A DNA stretch of 64,000 nucleotides from Candidatus Bathyarchaeota archaeon (lineage in GTDB: Archaea; Thermoproteota; Bathyarchaeia; Bathyarchaeales; DTEX01): the NCBI GenBank assembly GCA_018396995.1, contig JAGTQB010000004.1:1-64000 (forward strand). The letters are read 5' to 3'. Below, piece after piece: positions 42,207 through 51,253 of this stretch. A program made the position numbers and the translations under genes. The stretch's first letter is position 1. The number at the start of each line of letters is the position of its first letter. The notes under the pieces are model-generated. The model did no database searches. It was not told where the DNA came from and was given only the letters and a program-made list of their open reading frames with translations.

Positions 42207-44711
42207 TCACCTTCTCCCAAACTTTCTATAGATCATGACTAGTAAAACTAGGGCAATAATAATACCTATACCCGCATATAGGAGCCAGTTAGTTGTTTGA
42301 AAAACCTCAATTCTCAACGTAAAGGATAACCTTTCAGTTTGATCTGATAAAACATTGAAATCTATATAATAGTTGCCAGCATTAACGTTGGGTTCTGAGC
42401 TAATTGTTATAGTAAATCTTCCCTCCTCGTTAATTTTGAGCGAGGATATTGATTCTGGCAATATATCCACTGTAAAGCCCTCCGGAACGGAGACACATGC
42501 AACTCTTACATTAGTAACTTCCATGCTCCCAGTATTTTTTACGCTTAACGTGAAAGAACCCTTGCCACCAACACTAAGAGTCGTATAGAAGTTCGTGGTT
42601 GTAATTTTAATTTTATAGAAACCTAAAATATTAAGCATTAAGTCGATTTCTTTTCTCACATTAGGATTAAATGCTAATACTGTGAATTTTTTAGCCCCTA
42701 ACTCCGCGTCCACTGGTATTGAAACACTAACTAGAAACTCCTTTGAGGCGCTGGCCTCAACATAAATTGCTGTTATTTCCTTGCCATTAAGATCTTTAAA
42801 TTTAACTCTAAACTCCTCTGAAAGACCTAAATATGTGATGTTGAGTAACTCGTCCTGTCCACCACTATTTAAGACTTGTACCTTAAACTGTGCTTCAGAC
42901 CCACTGTACGCGTCTAAGTACGGTGGGATAGCCCTCAAATCTATCTCAACAGGTGGGCTTTGAACATCCACGTACAATGTGGTGCTTTCGGAGAAATCAG
43001 AAGATTCGACTGCTAAAATAACACTATATAGACCATTATTGACGCTGTTTGGTACTGAAACTTCAACAATAAGTGCTACGGATGAGCCCCCAACAATATT
43101 AACCATTGAAGCACTTTCTCCATCAGCAGTCTTAACCTTAGCATCCCAGCCGCTAGGTAAATCCTTAACCAGAATCTTAAATACTTGAGTGAGTGAGGTG
43201 GGGTTTACGAGCTTTATTTGGAACCTAGCTAAGCCACCGGGTTGAGTCACTTTTAATGGGATCTGGCATGATAATATTGGCTGCGCGCTTCTTACAATAT
43301 TGACTTTTAAGTTATATGAGGAGGTGACCGCGCCATCAGTGGAGTAAATTTCAAGCATAAAAATATATGACCCGGAACTTGATATTCGCATTGGAGTTGC
43401 CTCGAAGGTCAGTGTTCTCGAGGAACCAGCGGCTAAAGAGATACTATTAACTTTAGCCGCCGTATCCGCTGTTCTAAATGTTCCATTCCATCCCTCTGGC
43501 AAAATTGCTCTGAGAATTAGATCCTCGCTGTCTTCTCCCTTATTATATATAACGATTGGTACAGAGAAAGATTGACCCTGCTCAATCGTAATCTCCCGAT
43601 ATGGGGAGGTGATCTCCACGTTTCTTTCTTTGGGGAGAATTTCCGCAAAAAGTGTTACACTCTTATTTATTACCCCATCATTCGATGCAACTAGTATAGT
43701 AAATTGAACATTACCAGTCCAACGGTTTTCTAATGGGGTGAATTCTGCGATTATTTGTTGTGAGCACTTTGCCCCTAACACTAAACCTGATATACTTTCA
43801 CCCTGAGTAGTCATAAAACGAACTTTCCAAGTCTCTGGCACAATAGTTTTTAGTAGAAGAAACTCAGTGACATCACCATCATTAATTATAGTAAGGGAGT
43901 ACTTTAGGGCTTCACCAGACTTCTTTGATAAATATGGGTTCGCAGCTAAAATTTTTACCTCCCTTTTTTCGGGAAGAAGATTTGCGTAGAGATTTATGGT
44001 TGCATTAACTGCTTCATCAACTGAATACGCTACTACCGTAAATGAAACGAAACCTACAGCCACATCTTCCGGCGGGATAAATTTAACTGTCACCTGTTGT
44101 GAGGACCCTGCCTTCAGATTTAATCCATATATGACTTCATCTTGAAGCAGAAAAGAATAATTCCACCCTTCAGGAGAAATGGACTTTAATAATAAAGTCT
44201 CATCTTTCTCACCAACATTTGTTATTGTCAGACGATATACCAAAGTTTCACCAACATTCTTTATGAGATAAGGATTTGTCGTCGAAATAACTATCCCTCT
44301 CACCGGGCTACGAACTCTAACTAATAGAGGAAGAGTCACAGAAGTTGTGGGTGATGACGCAAGAAAGTATATAATGTATTCTCCTGGAAGTGTATCAGGT
44401 GATGTTGAAAGCATCATTCTTATCGACATGGGGGTACCTTTAAGGTAAACTGAGGAAACTTCTATCGATCCATAATAGAATCTTACGGTCCAGCCCTTTG
44501 GGAGATACAAAGCTGAAAGGAGGAAGGAACCAGACCCTTCCAACCAAATGTTAAAAGTAGCTGTATCTCCCGGCTTAATCACTACTATGTCATAATCAGC
44601 CCACGCATGTTCATCAGCATAAGAAAACTGGGTTAATGAACTAGTCATAAAAAAGAAGATGAGTGAAGATAAAAGAAGAATCATTGACGAGCTTAAGCGT
44701 TTTTGAAGCAT
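42207..44711 (-). CDS. Large surface protein with NEW3-type repeats and C-terminal membrane anchor
   Basis: 834 residues from ATG 44711 (GAGGG 7 nt upstream). A signal sequence is followed by about seven tandem beta-sandwich repeats of roughly 100-120 residues, each with a start such as NPYL-x-K-x-G-E-L-Y-LT and a middle such as PEGW; these resemble the NEW3/CARDB Ig-like domains of archaeal surface proteins. One membrane span (LLYAGIGIIIALVLLVMIYRK) anchors the C-terminus, so most of it is outside the cell. It lies between two ABC-2 transporter pairs, likely part of the same export or envelope-remodelling system. Function unknown. Confidence 0.82.
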   Translation of the reverse strand: MLQKRLSSSMILLLSSLIFFFMTSSLTQFSYADEHAWADYDIVVIKPGDTATFNIWLEGSGSFLLSALYLPKGWTVRFYYGSIEVSSVYLKGTPMSIRMMLSTSPDTLPGEYIIYFLASSPTTSVTLPLLVRVRSPVRGIVISTTNPYLIKNVGETLVYRLTITNVGEKDETLLLKSISPEGWNYSFLLQDEVIYGLNLKAGSSQQVTVKFIPPEDVAVGFVSFTVVAYSVDEAVNATINLYANLLPEKREVKILAANPYLSKKSGEALKYSLTIINDGDVTEFLLLKTIVPETWKVRFMTTQGESISGLVLGAKCSQQIIAEFTPLENRWTGNVQFTILVASNDGVINKSVTLFAEILPKERNVEITSPYREITIEQGQSFSVPIVIYNKGEDSEDLILRAILPEGWNGTFRTADTAAKVNSISLAAGSSRTLTFEATPMRISSSGSYIFMLEIYSTDGAVTSSYNLKVNIVRSAQPILSCQIPLKVTQPGGLARFQIKLVNPTSLTQVFKILVKDLPSGWDAKVKTADGESASMVNIVGGSSVALIVEVSVPNSVNNGLYSVILAVESSDFSESTTLYVDVQSPPVEIDLRAIPPYLDAYSGSEAQFKVQVLNSGGQDELLNITYLGLSEEFRVKFKDLNGKEITAIYVEASASKEFLVSVSIPVDAELGAKKFTVLAFNPNVRKEIDLMLNILGFYKIKITTTNFYTTLSVGGKGSFTLSVKNTGSMEVTNVRVACVSVPEGFTVDILPESISSLKINEEGRFTITISSEPNVNAGNYYIDFNVLSDQTERLSFTLRIEVFQTTNWLLYAGIGIIIALVLLVMIYRKFGRR

Positions 44712-44891
44712 AAGATTGCCCTCTATAACGCCATTTATATTCTTTGGCAAATTTTATAAGTGTTTTTCAGAATTGTATCAAAATTACTTCTAATGTGGCG
44801 ACTTCATTTTATTAAACTACTGTTGTTAAAAATTGTAGCATATATAGCCATCAGACAGTTAAAATATTTTCTTCTCAGTCTATGTAGTTAT

Positions 44892-45833
44892 TTATGCCGT
44901 CAGGTATCTCCATGATAGCACGATACCTATCACTGCTAAAGTTGTTGCAAAGGCTGCTAGGCAAGTGAAATCCCACAACAATTTTATCAGGTCTAGTTGC
45001 AGTATTGTCAGCTGTCTAAGAGCATCTGTTAGGTATGTAAGTGGGTTTATTCGCACTATCACCTGCAGCCACACTGGCATTAAATCCACTGGGAAGAAAG
45101 TATTACTTGCAAACATCAGCGGCATCATTATGAGGTTTATGAACTGCATTGGTCTCTCCATCCTTGTTGCTCTTATTGAGAAAGCTAGAAAGATGGATGA
45201 TAATCCCACGCTAACCAGAAATATCGCCGCGTATATTCCAAGCATATTAATTAGTGTAAAGTTAGGGTTTAGTCGCAATCCAAGCATATATGCAAGCGCG
45301 AGGATGACCGTCGCCTGAAAAACCGCCCTGAGAAAGGCGTTTAGAATTTTAGAGAATATTATGGATGCGCGGGGTACTGGTGTGCTCAAAACCTTATCTA
45401 GGAAGCCTAAGCGCCTGTCCCAAACGATAGAGACGCCACTAAATGTTGATGTCATAACAACTATCATAGAGATCATTCCAACAGCCATATAGCTGAAATA
45501 ATCGGCAACCCCAAATGTGTTCTGCACTATCTCTGAACCTATGTTTGAGAAGATCTGTTGGAGCAATGTACTATTGATATATATAATACCTTGAGATGGG
45601 GGCACAAGATAGACTCCAGGAACAGGGATTAAGGCTGGCATATTGCTTATGCCGCGTGACGAAAAGAGGGCGTTTATATTCATGGATTTTCCAAGAAGCC
45701 CCATCCATATTAGCGGCTGAAGAACAAACATTACTACCATCACTGGATCACTAAGCCACTTTTTAAGTTCCCTGACCGTTAGAGCCCATAGCCCCCGAAG
45801 TAAGCTTGGGCTTGACTCTCCCACCACGCTCAT
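44892..45833 (-). CDS. ABC-2 type transporter permease (DrrB-like)
   Basis: 313 residues, six membrane spans. Typical ABC-2 marks: an N-terminal LTVRELKKWLSDPVMVV before span 1, WDRRLGFLDKVLSTPVPRASIIFSK in the middle and RINPLTYLTDALRQ near the C-terminus. A long loop between spans 1 and 2 faces outside. It overlaps the ATPase gene by 4 bp (ATGA), a tight coupling. It probably exports a hydrophobic compound or polymer; the substrate is unknown. Confidence 0.9.
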   Translation of the reverse strand: MSVVGESSPSLLRGLWALTVRELKKWLSDPVMVVMFVLQPLIWMGLLGKSMNINALFSSRGISNMPALIPVPGVYLVPPSQGIIYINSTLLQQIFSNIGSEIVQNTFGVADYFSYMAVGMISMIVVMTSTFSGVSIVWDRRLGFLDKVLSTPVPRASIIFSKILNAFLRAVFQATVILALAYMLGLRLNPNFTLINMLGIYAAIFLVSVGLSSIFLAFSIRATRMERPMQFINLIMMPLMFASNTFFPVDLMPVWLQVIVRINPLTYLTDALRQLTILQLDLIKLLWDFTCLAAFATTLAVIGIVLSWRYLTA

Positions 45834-46834
45834 CGCGCTCTAGCCCTCCTCATGGTTATCCTATACCTTATAAACGAATCCATTGATTCTTCAGTATCAC
45901 GCATTCTTCTACCAGTATATTCAAGGTAAACTTCATCTAATGTCGGCTTTGATAGAAATAGCTTGACTACTGTGTAACCTTTTCTCCGTAACGCTTCAAT
46001 TATGAGAGGAGCTGTTATTTCCCCGGACTCAGCCTTAATTCTATAAGCGCCTCCCTCATATCTTACATACTTTACGTTATCAACCGATCGGATTATATCG
46101 CTGACATCAATGTTTTCCTTTATAGTTAGGGTTATTATGTCGCCGCCCAAGCTATTTTTCAAATTGCTCGGAGAATCAAGGGCAACTATCTTTCCATAAT
46201 CTATTATTGCTATGCGGTCACAGAGAGCATCAGCCTCCTCAAGATAATGTGTCGTCATAAAAATTGTCATATTATACTCCTCCTTAAGCCTGCGAATATA
46301 ATCCCATATTGCAGCCCTCGTTTGAACGTCGAGACCTAGCGTCGGCTCATCTAAGAAGAGTATCTTCGGTCTATTGATTAGACCACATGCAAGCTCCAGC
46401 CTGCGGCGCATACCACCAGAGTATGTTTCAACCTTTTTATCCTTGAAGCGGGTTAACTCTACGAGCTCTAAGAGCTCATGCGCACGCTTCCTAGCTACAT
46501 CCCGTGGAACACCATAGAGATCTGCGCATAGCATTATATTCTCATACCCGGTTAAGTCTTCGTCAGCGGTATATTCTTGCGGGACAACACCTATAACTTT
46601 TCTGACGTTACTTGCCTGCTTAACAACATCGTAGCCCATAACGAAAGCCCTACCTTCAGTAGGCCTTAAAACCGTCGTTAACATTTTAATCGTTGTAGTC
46701 TTCCCAGCACCGTTCGGGCCTAGAAAACCAAATATCTCGCCATCCTCAACGTTGAAGCTTACATGATCCACAGCAACAAGATTTTTATTAAAGATCTTTG
46801 TTAAACCTTCTGCCTTAATAACTTCGTTTACCAT
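45830..46834 (-). CDS. ABC transporter ATP-binding protein (DrrA-like)
   Basis: 334 residues from ATG 46834 (GGTGA 4 nt upstream). Walker A GPNGAGKTTT, signature YSGGMRRR, Walker B ILFLDEPTLG and TTHYLEEAD are all present; about 100 C-terminal residues follow, as in DrrA exporters. It pairs with the permease that overlaps its stop. Its start overlaps the end of the PadR gene by 20 bp, tying the exporter to that regulator. Confidence 0.93.
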   Translation of the reverse strand: MVNEVIKAEGLTKIFNKNLVAVDHVSFNVEDGEIFGFLGPNGAGKTTTIKMLTTVLRPTEGRAFVMGYDVVKQASNVRKVIGVVPQEYTADEDLTGYENIMLCADLYGVPRDVARKRAHELLELVELTRFKDKKVETYSGGMRRRLELACGLINRPKILFLDEPTLGLDVQTRAAIWDYIRRLKEEYNMTIFMTTHYLEEADALCDRIAIIDYGKIVALDSPSNLKNSLGGDIITLTIKENIDVSDIIRSVDNVKYVRYEGGAYRIKAESGEITAPLIIEALRRKGYTVVKLFLSKPTLDEVYLEYTGRRMRDTEESMDSFIRYRITMRRARAR

Positions 46835-47390
46835 ATTCTTCACCTAACAGTCTCCTATCTATTTCCTCAAATTTCTGAGCCACTTCATTTAAAACTTTTA
46901 AAAACTCATTAAGTATCTCTCCGGAAAATTTTGTTTCGAGATCGAGACATAGCTTGAAGAGAACTCTCATAAAGTGTCCTAAAGCCTCGTGAAGTCTCTC
47001 AGCATTTTCTGAGGGGATGCGTAACCATAGGGTGCAAAGGAAGGGAGGGGCGAAGACCTTCCATCCCTTTGCACAATGCTCCCTAATTCTTCGCTGCTCC
47101 TCTAAAAGTTGTTTACCTTTGTCTGTAAGGGTATACCTCCTTATTCCAATCTCCTCCGTAGGGACCTCACGTATATATCCACTATCATGAAGCCAAGCAA
47201 GAAGTGGATAAACTGACCCTGGGCTGGGTCTCCAGATACCGTACGTCCTCCTCTCTATCTCATCCATTATTTCTGAGCCTGAGAGAGGCCGCTCATTCAA
47301 GAGCTCAAGCACCTGATAACGTAGAAAACCCTTCGGCACGGCAGCTACATGTCTCATCCAGTGCCTGAAGGCGGGGAAAGGAGGAAACAT
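46815..47390 (-). CDS. PadR-family transcriptional regulator
   Basis: 191 residues. Winged helix at about residues 18-95 with LRYQVLELLNERPLSGSEIMDEIERRT, SPGSVYPLLAWLHDSGYI and RRYTLTDKGKQLLEEQ, then a long C-terminal helix for dimer formation. PadR proteins repress exporter genes and release them when a drug-like ligand binds. The start ATG 47390 has GGTGA 5 nt upstream; several earlier ATGs in frame (47402, 47420) fall in TGATATCA repeats. It heads the exporter operon and has a perfect palindrome upstream. Confidence 0.9.
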   Translation of the reverse strand: MFPPFPAFRHWMRHVAAVPKGFLRYQVLELLNERPLSGSEIMDEIERRTYGIWRPSPGSVYPLLAWLHDSGYIREVPTEEIGIRRYTLTDKGKQLLEEQRRIREHCAKGWKVFAPPFLCTLWLRIPSENAERLHEALGHFMRVLFKLCLDLETKFSGEILNEFLKVLNEVAQKFEEIDRRLLGEEYGKRSY

Positions 47391-47410
47391 TGATATCACC
47401 ATTGATATCA
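47391..47410. repeat. Two TGATATCA palindromes 12 bp apart at the PadR start
   Basis: TGATATCA occurs at 47391-47398 and 47403-47410, just above the PadR start codon and overlapping its ribosome site. Each is self-complementary, and the 12-bp spacing places them near one face of the helix. They could be operator half-sites or merely leader sequence. Confidence 0.5.
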
Positions 47411-47441
47411 ACATTAACATTATTTCCTATAAAAATATTTT

Positions 47442-47468
47442 GCCTAAATAATTCTCAATTATTTAGGC
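47442..47468. promoter_or_regulatory. Perfect 27-bp palindrome, candidate PadR operator
   Basis: GCCTAAATAATT, a 3-nt centre (CTC), then AATTATTTAGGC: arms of 12 bp without a mismatch. It lies between an AT-rich TATA-like stretch for the PadR operon (about 47427-47440, minus strand) and a strong TATATAAAAA box for pyrI (47477-47486, plus strand), the position of an operator controlling one or both. The size fits a PadR dimer site. Binding is not shown. Confidence 0.65.
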
Positions 47469-47476
47469 GGTAAACG

Positions 47477-47486
47477 TATATAAAAA
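47477..47486 (+). promoter_or_regulatory. TATA box of pyrI with long leader
   Basis: TATATAAAAA is a strong archaeal TATA sequence. Transcription about 25 bp on would give a leader of about 125 nt before the pyrI ATG, long for archaea. The leader contains a GGCGT/ACGCC hairpin at 47520-47540. Confidence 0.5.
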
Positions 47487-47632
47487 TGCAATAGTTTTTC
47501 ATTAAGGCGAACCCTTGAGGGCGTAATCTTAGAAGACGCCGATGTTCATTATTTATCACCCCTTTCGATAAAGAGTTTTCAGAAACGCTTTTACAACAAA
47601 TTCTGCTTAAGTTATCTTGTTGGTGTTATGGA

Positions 47633-48100
47633 ATGGCTAAGAAAACTCTTAGAGTTTCGAAAATTAAAGATGGAACTGTTATCGATCACATAACGAGGGG
47701 CCACGCTTTAAATGTCATCAAGATTCTAGGGATTAATGGTCGGAGCGGGGGTATTATCACCATAGCCATGAATGTTCCTAGCCAGAAGCTTGGTGTAAAA
47801 GACATAGTAAAGATTGAGGGTAGGGAGCTAAAGCCTGAAGAAGTTGATAAAATAGCGCTAATAGCTCCGCATGCAACAATCAATATAATAAGGAATTATA
47901 GGGTTGTTGAGAAACAGAGAGTTAAGCTACCGCAGATAATCCATGGAATAGTTAGGTGCACAAACCCAACATGCATCTCAAATAGCGAGAATGAGCCAGT
48001 GAAATCGGTTTTCTATATTGAGAGCGAGGAGCCCCTAAAGCTCAGATGCCACTACTGTGGCACAATAGTGGAGAAAGAAGATATCTTAAAACAATTTTAG
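47633..48100 (+). CDS. pyrI: Aspartate carbamoyltransferase regulatory subunit
   Basis: 155 residues. The N-terminal nucleotide-binding domain ([21 protein letters not shown]) binds CTP or ATP, and the C-terminal zinc domain has the four Cys in CTNPTC and CHYCGT that hold PyrI against the catalytic subunit PyrB. It confers allosteric control on pyrimidine synthesis. pyrB, usually adjacent, is not in the window. The gene seems to be followed by THEP1 and rnhB in one operon. Confidence 0.93.
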   Translation: MAKKTLRVSKIKDGTVIDHITRGHALNVIKILGINGRSGGIITIAMNVPSQKLGVKDIVKIEGRELKPEEVDKIALIAPHATINIIRNYRVVEKQRVKLPQIIHGIVRCTNPTCISNSENEPVKSVFYIESEEPLKLRCHYCGTIVEKEDILKQF

Positions 48101-48119
48101 CGGTGGTTAGGGGTAAGAA

Positions 48120-48683
48120 TTGTCCAATACAGTTAAACGACATATATTCTTAACCGGGTCACCTAAAATAGGAAAGACAACGGTAGTTTTAAAGGTCATA
48201 AATCATTTGCGGGAGAAAAATGTTAAGGTTGGCGGAATGATTAGCCAAGAGATTTTGGAGCGTGGTATAAGGGTTGGCTTCAAAATAGTAGACTTACTCA
48301 ATAATGTTGAGGGTAAATTAGCGCATGTCAATTGTGTAAGTGGACCGCGGGTGGGTAAGTATAGAGTTTGTTTAGAGGATCTTGAGAGGATTGGCGCAAA
48401 GGCTATATTAAGTGCATGTGAAGAGGCAGATGTCATAGTTATTGATGAGGTTGGTCCAATGGAACTATATTCTGAGCCCTTCAAAAAAGCTGTTTCAAAA
48501 GCGTTAGAGAGCAAGAAAATTGTCTTTGGAACAATTCATTGGAGGGCTAAAACACCCCTTACTGAAATGATAAGGCGAAGGGAGGACGTGAAGATAGTTG
48601 AAGTGAGGTACGATAATAGAAATGCCCTTCCTAAAATCATATCAGAGGAAATATTAGAGCAAGTTAAGAGATTGAAAGAGTGA
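48120..48683 (+). CDS. Nucleoside-triphosphatase THEP1
   Basis: 187 residues of the THEP1 family: P-loop TGSPKIGKTT at about residue 12, Walker B VIVIDEVGPMEL at about 102 and GTIHWR for the sensor. Members hydrolyse many NTPs in vitro; the cellular role is unclear, possibly in RNA modification or nucleotide clean-up. The start is TTG 48120 with AGGGG 6 nt upstream. It is followed with a 5-bp gap by rnhB. Confidence 0.9.
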   Translation: MSNTVKRHIFLTGSPKIGKTTVVLKVINHLREKNVKVGGMISQEILERGIRVGFKIVDLLNNVEGKLAHVNCVSGPRVGKYRVCLEDLERIGAKAILSACEEADVIVIDEVGPMELYSEPFKKAVSKALESKKIVFGTIHWRAKTPLTEMIRRREDVKIVEVRYDNRNALPKIISEEILEQVKRLKE

Positions 48684-48688
48684 TAGAA

Positions 48689-49384
48689 ATGCTTATATGC
48701 GGAATTGATGATGCGGGTAGAGGCCCAGTTATAGGTCCACTTGTAATAGCTGGCATTCTTGTTAATGAAAGTGATTTACAGAAGCTTGTTCAGCTAGGTG
48801 TGAAGGATTCTAAGCTTTTATCCCCCAGGAGACGTGAGGAGCTTGCTGAGCAGATTTTAGGTATTGTTAAAAGGCATAGTATTGTTAAGGTTCAGCCGTG
48901 GGAGGTAGACGCTGTCGTTGAGGGGGGTAGAAGACTTAATCGGTTGAATAGGCTTGAGGCGCGCGTCATGGCGAGGATAATAAGCGAACTTAAACCGGAC
49001 ATAGTATATGTTGATGCCTCCGACGTATTGCCAGAAAGATTTAAGCAGCATATTCTTGAGGAAATCCCCTTCGAGGTCAAAATAGTTTCTGAACATAAGG
49101 CGGATAAAAATTATCCTGTTGTCTCAGCAGCCTCTATAATAGCGAAGGTTGAGCGGGATAGAGAAATAGAGAGTCTTAAACGTAAGTATGGTGATTTTGG
49201 ATCAGGCTATCCGACAGATCCAAAAACAATTAACTTCTTGAGGAACTGGATTAAGACGCATGATTCCTATCCAGATTTTGTGAGGAAATCTTGGAAAACT
49301 GCAAAGGAGATTTTCAGAAGTAGGAATGAGAGGGATCAAAGAATCTTATCAGACTATTGGAGACAACAAAAATCTAAAGAATAA
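48689..49384 (+). CDS. rnhB: Ribonuclease HII
   Basis: 231 residues. It cleaves RNA in RNA-DNA hybrids, removing primers and single ribonucleotides. Motifs: GIDDAGRGPVIGPLVIAG at the N-terminus, VDASDV (catalytic Asp) at about 110, and KADKNYPVVSAASIIAKV with a catalytic Asp near 135. The usual D-E pair at the N-terminus is D-D here, a conservative change seen in some archaea. ATG 48689 is the family-like start; GTG 48680 overlaps the THEP1 stop. Confidence 0.92.
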   Translation: MLICGIDDAGRGPVIGPLVIAGILVNESDLQKLVQLGVKDSKLLSPRRREELAEQILGIVKRHSIVKVQPWEVDAVVEGGRRLNRLNRLEARVMARIISELKPDIVYVDASDVLPERFKQHILEEIPFEVKIVSEHKADKNYPVVSAASIIAKVERDREIESLKRKYGDFGSGYPTDPKTINFLRNWIKTHDSYPDFVRKSWKTAKEIFRSRNERDQRILSDYWRQQKSKE

Positions 49385-49416
49385 GAAAACGTTATATTAT
49401 ATGATAATATATAGTA

Positions 49417-49731
49417 GTGGTGTCTACGGAAACTATTACCAGCGAAGAAAACCTAGTTAGGTTTCTTAAAGAGCCGGGTGAGACAACACTCAACGAAATG
49501 TCATCAGCATTAAGTATTCCAAAGTATAATCTAAACTCCATATGTATCATTCTTTACTCACCTAAATCTAAAAATATTGTTAAGAGAAAAGGAAACAAAT
49601 GGGCTCTCAAGGATTTAGGAGAAGGGCCCAAGGAAAAATTGCTATCGGAGAATAAAACGCATAACGGTCTAATTAGACCGCTTGAGTTATGGTGGTGGGG
49701 TGAATGTGGAATTTTACTCTCCTTCAACTGA
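49417..49731 (+). CDS. Small winged-helix-like protein, unknown function
   Basis: 104 residues, not recognised. Residues 10-65 have the spacing of a helix-turn-helix with wing (LVRFLKEPGETTLNEMSSALSIPKYNLNSI, then VKRKGNKWALKD). The tail contains a Trp-rich LELWWWGE. The GTG start lacks a clear ribosome site. Its end overlaps the glycosyltransferase start by 28 bp, so the two are translated together. It may be a local regulator. Confidence 0.5.
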   Translation: MVSTETITSEENLVRFLKEPGETTLNEMSSALSIPKYNLNSICIILYSPKSKNIVKRKGNKWALKDLGEGPKEKLLSENKTHNGLIRPLELWWWGECGILLSFN

Positions 49732-51245
49732 CATCTTCCGTAGCTCTGGCACTTATAACTTCCATCTTATGCATCTTTGGTATAAATAACCATGTACTTA
49801 TGTGTCTTCATGCGAAAGCTTACCGTCGCGCAGCCATTTATAAAAAGCCGAGTATCCCAGAAGAGTGGCCTTTTGTAACAATCCAAGTAGCCACGTATAA
49901 TGAGGGTTATATTGTCACAAGACTTCTAGAAAGTTGCCTAAAAGTTGACTACCCAGCCGACAAATTTGAGATAATTGTTATCGACGACTCAACAGATGAG
50001 ACCATTAGTATACTTAGAGAGTATGAAAAGCGGTATTATCCAAAGATAAAGGTTATACATAGAGATACTAGGGCTGGTTATAAGGCTGGGGCATTAAACG
50101 AAGCTCTCAAGAACTCTCGTGGAGAATTTATATTGGTTCTTGACGCGGACTCTATCTTAGAGCCAGATTTTTTAAAGAAAACTATACCGATCTTTCTAGC
50201 AAATGAAAAAATAGGCTTTATACAGGGGAAACTGAAGTGCTTAAATGAGAGAGAAAGTTGGCTAACAAGAACATTAGCCCTTGTGAATGATTGGTTTGCT
50301 AATTTCCTTCAATCATCTTTCTCGAAATGTGGCATGGTGATGGGCTTTGTGGGGCACGGCGGAATATTTCGAAGAAAGGCTCTTGAAGACGTCGGCGGGT
50401 GGATGAGTGATACTATTGCTGAAGACCTAGACATCGCATATAGGCTTCAGCTAAGGGGATGGAAAGCACTTTATGTTGAGGAGGCAATCAGCTTTGAGGA
50501 AGCTCCACCAAGCTATTACTCAGCTATAATTAGATTTAAGAGACATATCAAGGGATCATTACAAAACTTAGCTAAACACTGGTGGTCTATTGTTAAACAT
50601 AAGGGCCTAAGCCCATTTAAGAAAGTAGAGGCTATCATGCAGCTGGCTTATCCGCTTGTATATCCACTAGGATTAATATGCTTAGCATTAACCCTCATAA
50701 CATATGCAATTATCCCAGGAGCAATTATTGATAAATTTTGGCTCTCGGTCGCCGGGTTTATCTGCTCAGCTGTAATGCTTATATCTCTTCCCTGCATCGC
50801 CCTAATAATTTCACCAGTCCCGTCACTTCTAATAATTCTACTCACATTAGCTTTCTCCCTAGTCCTCTTTTCCAGGATTAGAGAAATCATTAGGGGGATT
50901 ACGTGGATAGATCTAAAAGTTATTTTTGGTCTCCTATTAGTGTGGTGCGATAATATGCTAAATTGTTTATCGCTGATAGCGGGGATTTTGAGGGGCAAAG
51001 GGGAGGAATGGATACCAACTGAGAGAATCTTAAGAAGGAACATTTCTTTGAAGAGAGGTAAAAAAATGGCGGAAGCATCTTTGAGAATAATCGCCTCAAT
51101 AACGGTAATATTATCCTTTATTATTATTGGAACAAAAAACCTCTCATTAAACTCTTTTGGAGCCCTGCTACCAATAGTGCTTTGGCTCTATTCAGCATAT
51201 ATAATCATGAAAGATAACGTTAAGGTATCTCTTAAGAGAGACTAA
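49704..51245 (+). CDS. Membrane glycosyltransferase, family 2 (cellulose-synthase-like)
   Basis: 513 residues. One N-terminal span (about 8-30), then a GT-A domain with VTIQVATYNE, IIVIDDSTDE (first Asp), LDADSILE (DxD), GHGGIFRRKALEDVGGW and AEDLDIAYRLQLRGW (acceptor Asp), followed by four or more membrane spans. The QxxRW motif of processive synthases is altered to RFKRH, so chain-polymerising activity is uncertain. It probably adds or polymerises sugars at the inner face of the membrane for a surface glycan. It overlaps the small gene upstream. Confidence 0.85.
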   Translation: MWNFTLLQLTSSVALALITSILCIFGINNHVLMCLHAKAYRRAAIYKKPSIPEEWPFVTIQVATYNEGYIVTRLLESCLKVDYPADKFEIIVIDDSTDETISILREYEKRYYPKIKVIHRDTRAGYKAGALNEALKNSRGEFILVLDADSILEPDFLKKTIPIFLANEKIGFIQGKLKCLNERESWLTRTLALVNDWFANFLQSSFSKCGMVMGFVGHGGIFRRKALEDVGGWMSDTIAEDLDIAYRLQLRGWKALYVEEAISFEEAPPSYYSAIIRFKRHIKGSLQNLAKHWWSIVKHKGLSPFKKVEAIMQLAYPLVYPLGLICLALTLITYAIIPGAIIDKFWLSVAGFICSAVMLISLPCIALIISPVPSLLIILLTLAFSLVLFSRIREIIRGITWIDLKVIFGLLLVWCDNMLNCLSLIAGILRGKGEEWIPTERILRRNISLKRGKKMAEASLRIIASITVILSFIIIGTKNLSLNSFGALLPIVLWLYSAYIIMKDNVKVSLKRD

Positions 51246-51253
51246 AAGTATTT

